64,000 nucleotides of DNA from JADLGL01 sp963823045 (GTDB lineage: Bacteria; Pseudomonadota; Alphaproteobacteria; Rhizobiales; Kaistiaceae): positions 1 to 64,000 of the forward strand of contig CAWGKA010000004.1 in the NCBI GenBank assembly GCA_963823045.1, written 5' to 3'. The notes below the pieces were generated by a model. It did not search any database and was not told where the DNA came from. It was given only the letters and a program-made list of their open reading frames with translations. Both the position numbers and the translations under genes were made by a program. Positions within the stretch are counted from its first letter, which is position 1, and each line of letters opens with the position of its first letter. This document shows, one piece after another, positions 18,758 to 27,118 of this stretch.

Positions 18758-19708
18758 ATGACGGTGGGCAGAGGCAAAATCTACGATTCCATCACCGAGA
18801 CGATCGGCAACACGCCGCTGGTGCGGCTGAAGCGGATCGCCGCGCAGCATGACGTCGGCGCCAACCTCATCGCCAAGCTGGAGTTCTTCAACCCACTGTC
18901 GAGCGTCAAGGATCGCATCGGCGTCGCCATGATCGATACGCTCGAGGCGGAAGGAAAGATCACCCCCGGCAAGTCGACCCTGATCGAGCCGACCTCGGGC
19001 AACACCGGCATTGCGCTTGCCTTCGTCGCCGCCGCACGCGGCTACCGGCTCATTCTTGTGATGCCCGAGACGATGTCGATGGAGCGTCGCAAGATGCTCC
19101 TCCTTCTCGGCGCCGAATTGGAGTTGACCGAGGGCGCGGCTGGAATGCGCGGCGCCGTCGCCCGAGCCGAGGAAATGCACAAGCAGATCGAAGGGTCGGT
19201 CATCCCGCAGCAGTTCGCCAATCCGGCGAATCCGGAAATCCATCGCAAGACGACGGCCGAAGAAATCTGGAACGACACCGGCGGGGCAGTCGATGCCCTC
19301 ATTTCCGGCGTCGGCACCGGCGGCACCATCACGGGCGTCGGCCAGGTCTTGAAGGCGCGCAAGCCGGGCGTCCGGATTATCGCCGTCGAACCGGCTTCAA
19401 GCCCCATCCTTTCCGGCGGTCAGCCCGGCCCGCATAAGATCCAGGGCATCGGCGCCGGCTTCATCCCGGATATCCTCGACACCAGCGTCTATGACGAGGT
19501 CGTCACCGTCACCAACGAGGAGGCCGTCGGCCTCGCCCGCCTATGCGCACGGGTCGAGGGCATTCCCGTTGGCATCTCCTCGGGCGCGGCGATCTCCGCG
19601 GCGATCGAGGTCGGCAAGCGGCCGGAGATGGCGGGTAAGAACATTGTCATCATCATCCCGTCCTTCGCGGAACGCTATCTGTCGACGATTCTGTTCGAAG
19701 GCCTCTAG
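18758..19708 (+). CDS. cysK: Cysteine synthase A (O-acetylserine sulfhydrylase)
   Basis: 316 residues. The PLP lysine is K51 in PLSSVKDRIGVAM; the substrate loop is EPTSGNTGIALAFVAA; the phosphate-binding GTGGTITGVGQ is intact. It makes cysteine from O-acetylserine and sulfide, the last step of the sulfate route whose reductive genes lie at 37.5-42.1 kb. GAGGAAATGG lies just upstream of ATG 18758. A short 55-base gap separates it from dut. Confidence 0.94.
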   Translation: MTVGRGKIYDSITETIGNTPLVRLKRIAAQHDVGANLIAKLEFFNPLSSVKDRIGVAMIDTLEAEGKITPGKSTLIEPTSGNTGIALAFVAAARGYRLILVMPETMSMERRKMLLLLGAELELTEGAAGMRGAVARAEEMHKQIEGSVIPQQFANPANPEIHRKTTAEEIWNDTGGAVDALISGVGTGGTITGVGQVLKARKPGVRIIAVEPASSPILSGGQPGPHKIQGIGAGFIPDILDTSVYDEVVTVTNEEAVGLARLCARVEGIPVGISSGAAISAAIEVGKRPEMAGKNIVIIIPSFAERYLSTILFEGL

Positions 19709-19711
19709 CCG

Positions 19712-20119
19712 CTACTTTCGCGACGTCAGGCTGAACCAGTTGCCGAACGGGTCCTGCATGATCGCCTCCACGGCGTAGAACTCGTCCTTGGGCGGCGAAG
19801 TGAACACGACGCCCTTTGCCGACAGCTCGTCATAGGTCCGTTGGCAGTCGTCGGTTGCGAGGACGCCGGCGCCGAAGACGCCGCGGCGCTGCATGCTGCG
19901 GATCGTCTCCTTATCCTCGGCTGTCAGCCGAGGATCATTGTCGAGCTTCATCAGGATGAGCGAGAAGTCCTGGCCTTTTGGGCTGACCGTCAGCCAGCGG
20001 AATCCATTCGGCATTCCCTGGTCGGCGGTCACTTCCATGCCGAGCTTGCCGACATAGAAGTCGAGGGCTTCGTCCTGATCGTCGACATAGACGGAGCCGT
20101 GGGTGATCTTCTGGATCAA
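19712..20119 (-). CDS. VOC (glyoxalase/bleomycin-resistance fold) family protein
   Basis: 135 residues, one vicinal-oxygen-chelate unit: HGSVYVDDQDEALDFYVGKLGMEV at the start and AIMQDPFGNWFSLTSRK at the end, typical of the PhnB/glyoxalase-like proteins. The metal ligand pattern (His near the N-terminus and a late Glu) is only partly clear. It lies 74 bases downstream of an AraC regulator on the same strand, a pairing often seen in proteobacteria. The substrate is unknown. Confidence 0.82.
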   Translation of the reverse strand: MIQKITHGSVYVDDQDEALDFYVGKLGMEVTADQGMPNGFRWLTVSPKGQDFSLILMKLDNDPRLTAEDKETIRSMQRRGVFGAGVLATDDCQRTYDELSAKGVVFTSPPKDEFYAVEAIMQDPFGNWFSLTSRK

Positions 20120-20193
20120 CGCGATGTCCTTTCCGGGTATGAACGTCGCTCGAAGGCTAACGCCCGGCGCCCGGGCGCGCTTCTTCGATCTTG

Positions 20194-20640
20194 CTATCCG
20201 CCGGGCCAGGCGGTGCGCAGGAAACAGCTTGGGATGTAGGTGAAGCGCCAGGGCGCGTTGACGCCGAACACCCTCTGTACATCGCGCCGAAAGGCGGATG
20301 GCGACATGCCGTGCGCGGTGTGAAAACTAGCAGAAAACGAGCCGAGGCTCGCATAGCCCGCCTCGAAGCATGCGTCGGTGACGGAAACTTTCCCCGAGGC
20401 CAGGAGTTCTCGAGCCCGTTCCATTCTCAGCCGGGAGAGAAAGGCATGGGGCGTTTCGCCGAAAGCGGACGCGAATTGGCGGTGGAAATGCCAAGGGGAC
20501 AGGCAGGCTTCCTCCGCCAGGCGCGCGACGCTGATCTGTTCGCTGAAATTGGCGGCCGCGAAGTCCCGCGCCCTTACGAGCCGTCGATAGGTCCGATTGT
20601 CGAAGATCGAGACAGACGCGGGCAGGACGGGCTTGTTCAT
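20194..20640 (-). CDS. AraC-family transcriptional regulator, DNA-binding domain only
   Basis: 148 residues, made almost wholly of the two-HTH AraC domain: FSEQISVARLAEEACLSPWHFHRQFASAFGETPHAFLSRLRMERARELLASG, then VTDACFEAGYASLGSFSASFHTAHGMSPSAFRR. No ligand-binding domain is fused. It is probably co-transcribed with the VOC gene downstream and controls it. ATG 20640 (MNKPVLPAS) is preferred; the frame is open far upstream only as a shadow of the divergent mutase gene. Confidence 0.85.
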   Translation of the reverse strand: MNKPVLPASVSIFDNRTYRRLVRARDFAAANFSEQISVARLAEEACLSPWHFHRQFASAFGETPHAFLSRLRMERARELLASGKVSVTDACFEAGYASLGSFSASFHTAHGMSPSAFRRDVQRVFGVNAPWRFTYIPSCFLRTAWPGG

Positions 20641-20733
20641 ACATGGAAGGGTACTGCTCGGGCGCATCGCCAGGCAAGCTTGACGGTCGGGCGTCAACTG
20701 GCCCAAGTCCTTGGGAGCAACAGGATTCGCCAC

Positions 20734-22254
20734 ATGTTCCCGAAGCCGGTCCCGGCGCTCTCGCCCAACAGCTATGCCTTCGAGACGACCCCGTTGGTGA
20801 AGCCGACCGGCTTTCGCGAGTACGACGCGCGCTGGTGGTTTGGACATCCCGGCAGCGACCAAGCGCCCGAACTCAATCTCATGGGCGTCGAGGCGCTCGG
20901 CCTCGGCCTCGGCACCTTGATCCACGAGTTCGGCGTCCGGCCGGACATCGTCGTCGGCCACGACTACCGTTCTTATTCGCTGAGCATCAAGCTTGCGCTC
21001 GTCACCGGGCTGATGGCTTCGGGCTGCCGCGTCAAGGATGTCGGCCTCGCTTTGTCGCCGATGGCCTATTTCGCGCAGTTCGAACTCGATTGTCCGGCCG
21101 TCGCCATGGTGACCGCATCGCACAATGAGAACGGCTGGACCGGCGTGAAGATGGGCGCCGACCGTCCGCTCACCTTCGGCCCGGACGAGATGAGCCGGCT
21201 GAAGAAGATCGTCCTCTCCGGCAGTTATGTCATGCGTGACGGCGGACGCTACGAATTCGTCGAGGGCTTCCGCGATCGCTACATCGCCGACCTCACGGAC
21301 CGGCCGAAGCTGACGCGAAAGCTGAAGGCCGTCGTCGCCTGCGGCAACGGCACCGCGGGGGCCTTCGCGCCCGACGTATTGGAGCGCATCGGCGTCGAAA
21401 TCGTGCCGCTCGACACCGAACTCGACTTCACTTTCCCGCGCTACAATCCGAACCCGGAGGACATGGCGATGCTTCAGGTCCTCGCCGAGACGGTGAAGGA
21501 GAGCCGCGCCGATATCGGCTTCGGCTTCGATGGCGACGGCGATCGTTGCGGCGTCGTCGACAACACCGGACGGGAGATATTCGCCGACAAGATGGGCGTC
21601 ATCATCGCGCGTGACCTCGCCGCCAGGCATCCCGGCGCGCGCTTCGTCACCGACGTCAAGTCGACGGGCCTCTTCGCCACCGATCCGGTGCTCGCCGCGC
21701 TCGGTGCCGAGACCGACTACTGGAAGACGGGGCACTCCTATATGAAGCGCCGCGTCACGGAACTGTCGGCGCTGGCCGGCTTCGAGAAGTCCGGGCACTT
21801 CTTCTTCAACCGACCGATTGGTCGCGGCTATGATGACGGTCTCCTCACCGCGCTCGCCGTCTGCGACGTGCTCGAACGCAACGCCGACATGACGATGGCC
21901 AACATCTATGATGCGCTGCCCAAGACTTGGGGTTCGCCGACCATGTCGGCGCATTGCGACGACGAGCGGAAGTACGATGTTGTCGACGAGGTCACCGCGA
22001 AATTCGAGAGGATGCGCGACGGGCATGAAGCGATTGCCGGTCATACAATCGGCAATCTGGTGAACGTGAACGGCGTCCGTGTCGTCACCGATGATGGCAC
22101 TTGGGGACTTGTTCGCGCATCGTCAAACAAGCCGGAGCTGGTCGTGGTGATCGAAAGCCCGGTGTCGGAAGCGCGGCTGCGCGGTATGTTCGCGGCGGTC
22201 GACGACATTCTCCGCCAGAGCGCCGGTGTCGGCGCCTACAACCAGACGATCTGA
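20734..22254 (+). CDS. Phosphomannomutase/phosphoglucomutase
   Basis: 506 residues, the AlgC/ManB-type alpha-D-phosphohexomutase. The catalytic phosphoserine loop is TASHNENG (Ser129), the magnesium loop GFDGDGDRCGVVD (266-272), the sugar-specificity region EKSGHFFF and the C-terminal phosphate loop VRASSNKPELVV. It interconverts hexose 1- and 6-phosphates for surface polysaccharides. The frame is open from 20191, but ATG 20734 begins the recognisable protein and the earlier part is antisense to AraC. A PhnD-like gene follows after 11 bases. Confidence 0.9.
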   Translation: MFPKPVPALSPNSYAFETTPLVKPTGFREYDARWWFGHPGSDQAPELNLMGVEALGLGLGTLIHEFGVRPDIVVGHDYRSYSLSIKLALVTGLMASGCRVKDVGLALSPMAYFAQFELDCPAVAMVTASHNENGWTGVKMGADRPLTFGPDEMSRLKKIVLSGSYVMRDGGRYEFVEGFRDRYIADLTDRPKLTRKLKAVVACGNGTAGAFAPDVLERIGVEIVPLDTELDFTFPRYNPNPEDMAMLQVLAETVKESRADIGFGFDGDGDRCGVVDNTGREIFADKMGVIIARDLAARHPGARFVTDVKSTGLFATDPVLAALGAETDYWKTGHSYMKRRVTELSALAGFEKSGHFFFNRPIGRGYDDGLLTALAVCDVLERNADMTMANIYDALPKTWGSPTMSAHCDDERKYDVVDEVTAKFERMRDGHEAIAGHTIGNLVNVNGVRVVTDDGTWGLVRASSNKPELVVVIESPVSEARLRGMFAAVDDILRQSAGVGAYNQTI

Positions 22255-22265
22255 CGGCAAGCCCG

Positions 22266-23159
22266 ATGCTCGGCCGCGCCAAACACCTGATCCTTTTCGC
22301 CCTGCTCATATTGTGCGCCGCGCCCGCATCGGCGGCTTGGCGCGACGACTATCCGGTGCTGCGCGTCGGCATGGTCGCCGGCATCAACCCGGCCGAAACG
22401 CGCGGTCAGGCGGAACCGTTTCGCGCCTATCTGGAGACGAAGCTCGGCGTCCCTGTCGAGCTGTTCGTCGCCAATGATTTTGCGGCGCTGATCAGCGGAC
22501 AATTGACCGGCCGGTTCCATGCAACGCTTCTGAGCGCGTCGGCTTTCGCCGCAGCAAGCGCTGCGTGCAATGCCTGCGTTGTGCCGATCGTGGCGCCGAC
22601 CACGGCCGAAGGCGACGCGGGCTTCCGCGCCGTTCTGGTCGTGCCGGCCGGCAGCGCTATTGCGTCACCCGCCGACCTTGGAGATGCGCGCCTCGCCATA
22701 TCGCCGGAGGATTCGGTGGCAGGTCGGCTGTTGCCTCTGGCGCTCTTCGCGCAGGACGGCGTCGATCTGTCGGCCATCACGCTCGTTCCATCGGACAATC
22801 CCGCGGCAGCGATGGCTCACCTTCTTGCCGGCGAGGCCGATGCCGCCCTGGCCTGGGTCGGAGCTTCAGGCGACCCGGCGCTCGGCTACGACCGAGGCGT
22901 GCTGCATCAGCTCATTGCCGACGGCACGCTGACGATGGACCAGATCGCCGTGATCTGGACGTCGCCCCTCATTCCGAACGGTCCGCTCGTTCTATCCGCC
23001 GATCTGCCCGACGACCTCAAGGCCGATTTCACCGACGCGATGACGGCGATGGCGAATGAAGATGGCGATGCGCTTGCCGCGGCCGGCGGCGGAACCGGCT
23101 TCACCGCCGTCACCGCCGAGCAATATCAGCCCTTGATGCTGTTGACCGAACCTCGATAG
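22266..23159 (+). CDS. PhnD-like periplasmic substrate-binding protein
   Basis: 297 residues with a signal peptide (LILFALLILCAAPASAAW). The mature part has the PhnD/SsuA two-lobe pattern: VLRVGMVAGINPAETRGQAEPFRAYLETKLGVPVELFVANDFAALI, then LGDARLAISPEDSVAGRLLPL. Such proteins bind phosphonates, phosphite or other oxyanions in ABC importers, but no ATPase or permease gene lies here, so it may be an orphan or a sensor component. It is probably co-transcribed with the mutase 11 bases upstream. A cysteine pair (AACNACV) is unusual for the family. Confidence 0.8.
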   Translation: MLGRAKHLILFALLILCAAPASAAWRDDYPVLRVGMVAGINPAETRGQAEPFRAYLETKLGVPVELFVANDFAALISGQLTGRFHATLLSASAFAAASAACNACVVPIVAPTTAEGDAGFRAVLVVPAGSAIASPADLGDARLAISPEDSVAGRLLPLALFAQDGVDLSAITLVPSDNPAAAMAHLLAGEADAALAWVGASGDPALGYDRGVLHQLIADGTLTMDQIAVIWTSPLIPNGPLVLSADLPDDLKADFTDAMTAMANEDGDALAAAGGGTGFTAVTAEQYQPLMLLTEPR

Positions 23160-23165
23160 CGGACG

Positions 23166-23720
23166 TTAGGTCCGATAGACCTGGTTCTGCAGGCGAGGGC
23201 GCAGATAGAATTCGTCGTGGAGGTCGATGACACCGGTCAGCGTATAGCCGAACTGCGGCGTATATTCGTAGTGCACCTCGGCGAACACGATGAAGGTGTT
23301 GTTCTGGGTCACACTCAGCGGCAGATCGAGCTGGGTACCCACGGCGTAGGCCGAAGCGAAGCGCGCGTCGCTCCACACCACCGTTGCGATGCCATCGTCG
23401 TCGACGCTGACGCCGCTCACAATCATGTATCCATTACCCGCAGGATAGGGGTTCAGCACCGCTTCGACCGCATCGAAGATATTCGACATGTCGGTGTCGG
23501 AGATATCCTCCGCCTGGGCGACGAGATCGCCGAGGGCGCTGGTGGCATGCGTTACCTTGCGGTTGATCATGAACGCTTCCGTGACCTCAAAGCCGCCGAG
23601 ATAGAGCAGCGCCATGATCGGCAGGATGAGTGCGAATTCGAGCGCCGCCAGTCCCGACGTCGCCTTGGCGAACCCTGCCCAAGGCCCGCGGCGCAGCCCT
23701 TCCTTGATGGCCGTTAGCAT
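23166..23720 (-). CDS. TadE/TadG-like minor pilin of the Flp pilus
   Basis: 184 residues. The N-terminal TadE motif is ATSGLAALEFALILPIMALLYLGGFEVTEA, with the membrane helix and the conserved Glu after LAAL. The remainder is a soluble periplasmic domain. These pseudopilins help assembly of the Flp pilus. It lies 11 bases downstream of a second TadE gene on the same strand, opposite to the main cpa run. Start ATG 23720 (MLTAIKEGL) puts the basic segment before the helix. Confidence 0.85.
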   Translation of the reverse strand: MLTAIKEGLRRGPWAGFAKATSGLAALEFALILPIMALLYLGGFEVTEAFMINRKVTHATSALGDLVAQAEDISDTDMSNIFDAVEAVLNPYPAGNGYMIVSGVSVDDDGIATVVWSDARFASAYAVGTQLDLPLSVTQNNTFIVFAEVHYEYTPQFGYTLTGVIDLHDEFYLRPRLQNQVYRT

Positions 23721-23731
23721 CGTCGCCTCGC

Positions 23732-24301
23732 CTAGAACGGTTCGTTGCGGAACGCGGTCGCCGCGGCGATCAAATGATTGCCGTCCGCAAGATTGGCGAG
23801 GCCCAGGCCGAGGAGGTTGGTATGGATCGGCCATTCATAGAAGGCGCGCACAACGACGATATCGCCGCCCTCGCCGGCATCGAAGATGAACTGGTCGGTA
23901 TCGAGGTTTCCGTCCTCGTCGATCGGCGTGCCCATGTCGACTGCGGCGAAATCGGCGTAGGTGCGCACGTCCACCGTGAGGTTCGTGTCGCAATTGAAGA
24001 GCCCGTTCATAGCCGCGCAGATCTCGGTTTTGAACGCGGCCGCGTCGAGGCCCATCGTCTGTGCCTGGCCGGTGCGGATAAGCCGCGCGCCCTTGGTCGT
24101 CGCCGTCTCGATCACCTGGTCGGCGAAAAACATGAGAAACGTCTCGAGGATCGCGAATAGCAGCGCGAAGAAGGGCAGCGCCACCAACCCGAACTCGACT
24201 GCCGTTGCGGCGCGGCTGTCACGCCGAAACCGGCGCAGCGCGCCGAAGCGGCGTCGGGGTCGCCCCTTCGCGTTGTCCTGTTCAGCCGGCAGCTTGCTCA
24301 T
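23732..24301 (-). CDS. TadE-like pseudopilin
   Basis: 189 residues. Signature SRAATAVEFGLVALPFFALLFAILETFLMFF: the conserved A-V-E-F start of the TadE helix, then a single membrane segment. A Cys pair (CAAMNGLFNCD) is in the periplasmic part. It is expected to be processed by the prepilin peptidase (CpaA) like other TadE proteins. It precedes the second TadE/G gene in a minus-strand unit that faces the main pilus operon. Confidence 0.87.
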   Translation of the reverse strand: MSKLPAEQDNAKGRPRRRFGALRRFRRDSRAATAVEFGLVALPFFALLFAILETFLMFFADQVIETATTKGARLIRTGQAQTMGLDAAAFKTEICAAMNGLFNCDTNLTVDVRTYADFAAVDMGTPIDEDGNLDTDQFIFDAGEGGDIVVVRAFYEWPIHTNLLGLGLANLADGNHLIAAATAFRNEPF

Positions 24302-24404
24302 GCCGCAGCGTTAACAGATGCCTGTTGAGGAATTGTTGCGCGGATTCATGAGAAAGGCGCTAGCCGTCTTAGCTTTCTCTTCACCACGACGGCCGGTGTC
24401 TTCC

Positions 24405-24883
24405 CTATTGCTGCGCCAGGGCGGCGTGCGTCTGCATCTGCTGCGTCGTCATCTGGAACGTCGGGTCGCCGTCGCCGACATTAAGAATAGGCGCGCAGAC
24501 GGGGGTGCAGTTGTAGGTCTGCCGCGTCGCCTGGCGATAGACGACCACCTGATTGTCGGCGCTGCGAATTGTGATCACCTGTTCGACGATGATCGTGCCG
24601 TTGGTATCGAGGACAATGAGATTGGTCGTGCCGAAGCTCTTGCCCGTGATGACGATGGTCGTGTCGTCAACCATGGTGGCATCGGCAATTGACGGGTTGC
24701 CGATGATGATCGTGCCCGCGGGTGCCGTGAGGCGCAGCACGGCGGCCTGATCGACCGTCACGAGCATCGTCGTCATCGGCGGCAAAGGCGCCGACCTCGG
24801 CGGCAAGTCTCGACCGAAGCCGCCGCAATGATGATGGCCAAGGCGCGCGTGACGCGCTGCGAGGCTGGGCCGTTGGTACGCAT
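24405..24883 (-). CDS. Exported CpaC-N-domain-like protein of the pilus locus (two frame breaks)
   Basis: About 158 residues. The mature domain MLVTVDQAAVLRLTAPAGTIIIGNPSIADATMVDDTTIVITGKSFGTTNLI matches the N-terminal pilus/secretin domain of CpaC (pattern LPL.KS.ILDLP...VSNPSIADVVV in cpaC of this locus). It lacks any secretin beta-domain. The start lies in a different frame: ATG 24883 gives MRTNGPASQRVTRALAIIIAAASVE, a signal peptide, and two extra bases near 24810 and 24779 bring the frames together through LAAEVGAFAA. It is probably a periplasmic accessory of the secretin. A Cys pair (NCTPVCAP) is near the end. Confidence 0.72.
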
Positions 24884-25140
24884 GACTCACTCCACGGGCC
24901 TGAATGTGCCGCTGACTATGCGGTCGAATGGTGAACCAAGCTTTAAGCGCCGCCGCGCAGGTTGCGCGGCGCTTGACCGAGCGATTTTCGCTGAAATCTG
25001 GCGAGATCGCTGCGACGTCGTAAATGAAGTATTGCCGCCCAACGACAAAACCATCGAAACATGTCCCTTTGCGAAATGCCGGCTTTTCCTAGAGGGCGCT
25101 GGGGAATTGATCAATTTGTGTCTGATATCGCCGCTGTCGC

Positions 25141-25148
25141 ATGGTTAA
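25141..25148 (-). promoter_or_regulatory. CtrA-like 8-mer, exact match
   Basis: ATGGTTAA on plus is TTAACCAT on minus, the alphaproteobacterial CtrA half-site consensus. It lies 158 bases upstream of the pilin start, in the control region of the Flp locus. Pilin genes are CtrA-dependent in Caulobacter; use of the site here is inferred. Confidence 0.45.
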
Positions 25149-25187
25149 CAAATAAAGAAATGAGACTTCCGAATACTGGAATACGGT

Positions 25188-25195
25188 TTAACCAA
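25188..25195 (+). promoter_or_regulatory. CtrA-like 8-mer, 7 of 8 match
   Basis: TTAACCAA differs from TTAACCAT at the last base and lies 40 bases downstream of the exact motif at 25141, in inverted orientation, about 110 bases upstream of the pilin ATG. Position and pairing suggest a second contact for the same regulator; this is an inference. Confidence 0.35.
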
Positions 25196-25305
25196 TACTC
25201 AGCGTTTGCCGATTAGGTTCGTCCCTGGTTGCGGTTCGCTCCCCAAACAAGAAAGCGGACATCGGACCAAGAGCTGTTCAAACAAGTGGACTAGGAGCCA
25301 GTCAA

Positions 25306-25499
25306 ATGAAGAACCTTTTCTCTCGCTTCGCCAAGGATGAATCCGGCGCGACCGCCATCGAGTACGGCCTCATCGCGACCCTGATCGGCGTTGCCATCAT
25401 CGCCGGCGCGACCGCTCTCGGCGGTGCTCTGAACAGACACTTCCAGGGCATCGCCGACGACGTAACCTCGGCGGCGGCCCCGGCTTCGGCGGCCAGTAA
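25306..25499 (+). CDS. Flp-family type IVb pilin
   Basis: The N-terminus is a textbook Flp pilin: MKNLFSRFAKDESGATAIEYGLIATL, cleaved by CpaA after the Gly of ESG to leave ATAIEYGL, followed by the assembly helix. The nominal reading frame continues to 25656 (116 residues), too long for Flp pilins (about 55-65). If one base is missing near 25463, the frame reads GIADD then NLGGGPGFGGQ and stops at TAA 25497-25499, giving about 64 residues. A terminator-like hairpin inside the longer frame supports the short form. AGGAG precedes the ATG. It is the first gene of the main pilus run. Confidence 0.85.
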
Positions 25500-25512
25500 C
25501 GCGCACCAAGCC

Positions 25513-25561
25513 AAAGCTCTGGCGGCCGCTCCGATTGGGTTCGGGGCGGCCGCTTCGCTTT
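25513..25561 (+). terminator. Strong hairpin after the pilin gene
   Basis: Arms GCGGCCGCTCCGA (25522-25534) and TCGGGGCGGCCGC (25541-25553) pair with one mismatch around a six-base loop, and AAAGC/GCTTT extend the stem base. There is no long T run, so it may attenuate or protect the abundant pilin message more than fully terminate. It lies 14 bases after the proposed short pilin stop. Confidence 0.55.
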
Positions 25562-25652
25562 GCGGCAGCGAGCCGGTCGCCTTGACCCTTTGTTCAGCAA
25601 CATCGGGTCAAATGCCGACCAGGGTCGAATTCACTCAGCCGAAGACACGACG

Positions 25653-26165
25653 ATGACTGCTCTGCAATACGCCGCCTTTTGCTTCTTCCCGATCGTGATG
25701 GCCTATGCGGCAGCATCCGATCTCCTGACCATGACCATCTCCAACTGGGTCTCGATCGCTCTGGTCGCCGGCTTCCTCGTTCTGGCGCCTTTCCTGCCGG
25801 GCATGGATCTGACCGCGTTCGGCTATCACGTCGCCGGCGGCGCTGCGGTGCTGGTCGTCACCTTCGCCATGTTCGCCTTTGGCTGGATCGGCGGCGGCGA
25901 TGCCAAGGTCGCGGCGGCGGCGGCCTTGTGGCTCGGTCTCGACCATACGATCGAGTTCCTCATGTGGACGGCCTTGATCGGCGGTCCGCTCACGATCGCC
26001 ATCGTGCTGATGCGTCAACGCCTGTCGCCGGCGCTCGCTGTTCGATTCACATGGCTGTATCGTCTGAATGATCCGACGGCGGGCGTGCCCTATGGCCTCG
26101 CGCTCGCCGCGGCGGCTCTTCTCGTCTACCCCGACACCGACTGGATGAGCCTTGTGACGGGCTAG
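25653..26165 (+). CDS. cpaA: Prepilin peptidase CpaA/TadV
   Basis: 170 residues, several membrane helices. Aspartates of the GxGD-type peptidase are visible in ASDLLTMTISN (near residue 20) and WIGGGDAKVAAA (about residue 75). It cleaves the leader of the Flp pilin and TadE-type pseudopilins at the inner membrane. The start ATG 25653 (MTALQYAAFCFF) is preferred over an upstream in-frame start. The pilin gene and hairpin lie directly before it, the next gene 118 bases after. Confidence 0.9.
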   Translation: MTALQYAAFCFFPIVMAYAAASDLLTMTISNWVSIALVAGFLVLAPFLPGMDLTAFGYHVAGGAAVLVVTFAMFAFGWIGGGDAKVAAAAALWLGLDHTIEFLMWTALIGGPLTIAIVLMRQRLSPALAVRFTWLYRLNDPTAGVPYGLALAAAALLVYPDTDWMSLVTG

Positions 26166-26214
26166 GCGAACTCGGCGTCGTTACCGGTCGTTAATGACGA
26201 TTGGACACGCCTAG

Positions 26215-26222
26215 TTAACCAT
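26215..26222 (+). promoter_or_regulatory. CtrA-like 8-mer upstream of cpaB, exact match
   Basis: TTAACCAT lies in the 118-base gap between cpaA and cpaB, 62 bases before the cpaB ATG; a further TTAA is at 26191-26194. This suggests a second promoter that drives the assembly genes apart from the pilin. Function is inferred from position and consensus. Confidence 0.42.
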
Positions 26223-26283
26223 AAGTACACCATTGCCGGGCGACAGTGCCGTTACCGCTTTCTTGCGGTGAGGTAGGTCGCAA

Positions 26284-27118
26284 ATGAATCTCGCGCGCAT
26301 CTTGGTGTTGGTCATTGCGCTCGGCTGCTGGCGGCGCCGCCGCCTATCTGGCGCTGAACCTGATCAACCAGGAACCGGCGCCGGCCGACCACGACGGCTC
26401 AAGTCGAGCAGGTGCCGCCGCAGCCGGCAATCGAAACGGAAGACGTGCTCGTCGCCACGCGCGACCTGCAGCCCGGCGCAACGCTCGATGCCGCGCCGTC
26501 GGCGTGGCGCGCCTGGCCGAAGAGCGGCATCGCCGGCACTTACATTCTGCGCTCGCAGTTTCCGAACGGCATTGAGGAAGTCACAGGCACGCTTGCGCGC
26601 GGCACCTTCTTTGCCGGCGAACCGATCACCCTGGCCAAGCTCGCCCGCACCGATGGCGGGCTTGCTGTCGGCGATGTTGCCGGCCGGGCATGCGCGCCAT
26701 CGCGCTCACAATCGGCGCCGACACCAGCGCCGGCGGTTTCATCCTGCCCAATGACCGCGTCGACGTCATCATGACGCGCCAGGTGCAGGATTTCGCCGAC
26801 GGCAATGAGCGCTACGTGACGCAGACGATCCTCTCCAACATTCGCGTGCTCGCCATCGATCAGCAGGTCGCCGATCAGAACGGCACCACCGTCGTCATCG
26901 GCCGCACCGCGACGCTCGAGCTGACGCCGCTGCAGGCGGAGATCCTCACCGTCGCGCAGCAGATCGCCGACCGCCTGACCTTGTCGCTCCGCAGCCTTGC
27001 CGACGCCAATGCGCCGACGATGCCCGACGCCGTCGAACTCATCAACAACGACACCGCCGCCAACGGCGTGACGATCGTGCGCAACGGCGTCGCCACACAA
27101 GTGACCACCGGGCCATGA
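26284..27118 (+). CDS. cpaB: Flp pilus assembly protein CpaB/RcpC (four frame breaks)
   Basis: About 276 residues once four extra bases (near 26326, 26391, 26662, 26692) are removed. Pieces in order: MNLARILVLVIALG, GGAAAYLALNLINQEPAPA, TEDVLVATRDLQPGATLDAA...W (the SAF domain), LLSAMLPAG, and MRAIALTIGADTSAGGFILPNDRVDVIMTRQV, ending VVRNGVATQV-like. The hydrophobic start anchors it in the inner membrane, with the SAF domain in the periplasm, where it supports the CpaC secretin. The stop overlaps the next start as ATGA. Confidence 0.85.

Larger units (their letters stand above)
24884..25305. other. Intergenic control region between the two pilus units
   Basis: This 420-base gap separates the divergent minus-strand gene and the pilin gene. 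It is AT-richer than its surroundings towards the pilin end. It holds an imperfect GC-rich palindrome (24945-24973: AAGCGCCGCCGCGCA / TGCGCGGCGCTT) in the leader of the minus-strand gene, two CtrA-like motifs (listed separately), and a good ribosome-binding site AGGAG at 25293-25297 eight bases before the pilin ATG. No ORF is supported. Confidence 0.6.

Noticed and set aside
20641..22044. AraC gene extended to a 616-residue protein
   Set aside because: The extra part is antisense to the phosphomannomutase; the AraC domain begins right after ATG 20640.
24945..24973. GC-rich palindrome as a terminator
   Set aside because: No T run follows on either strand, and it lies upstream of both flanking genes rather than after one.
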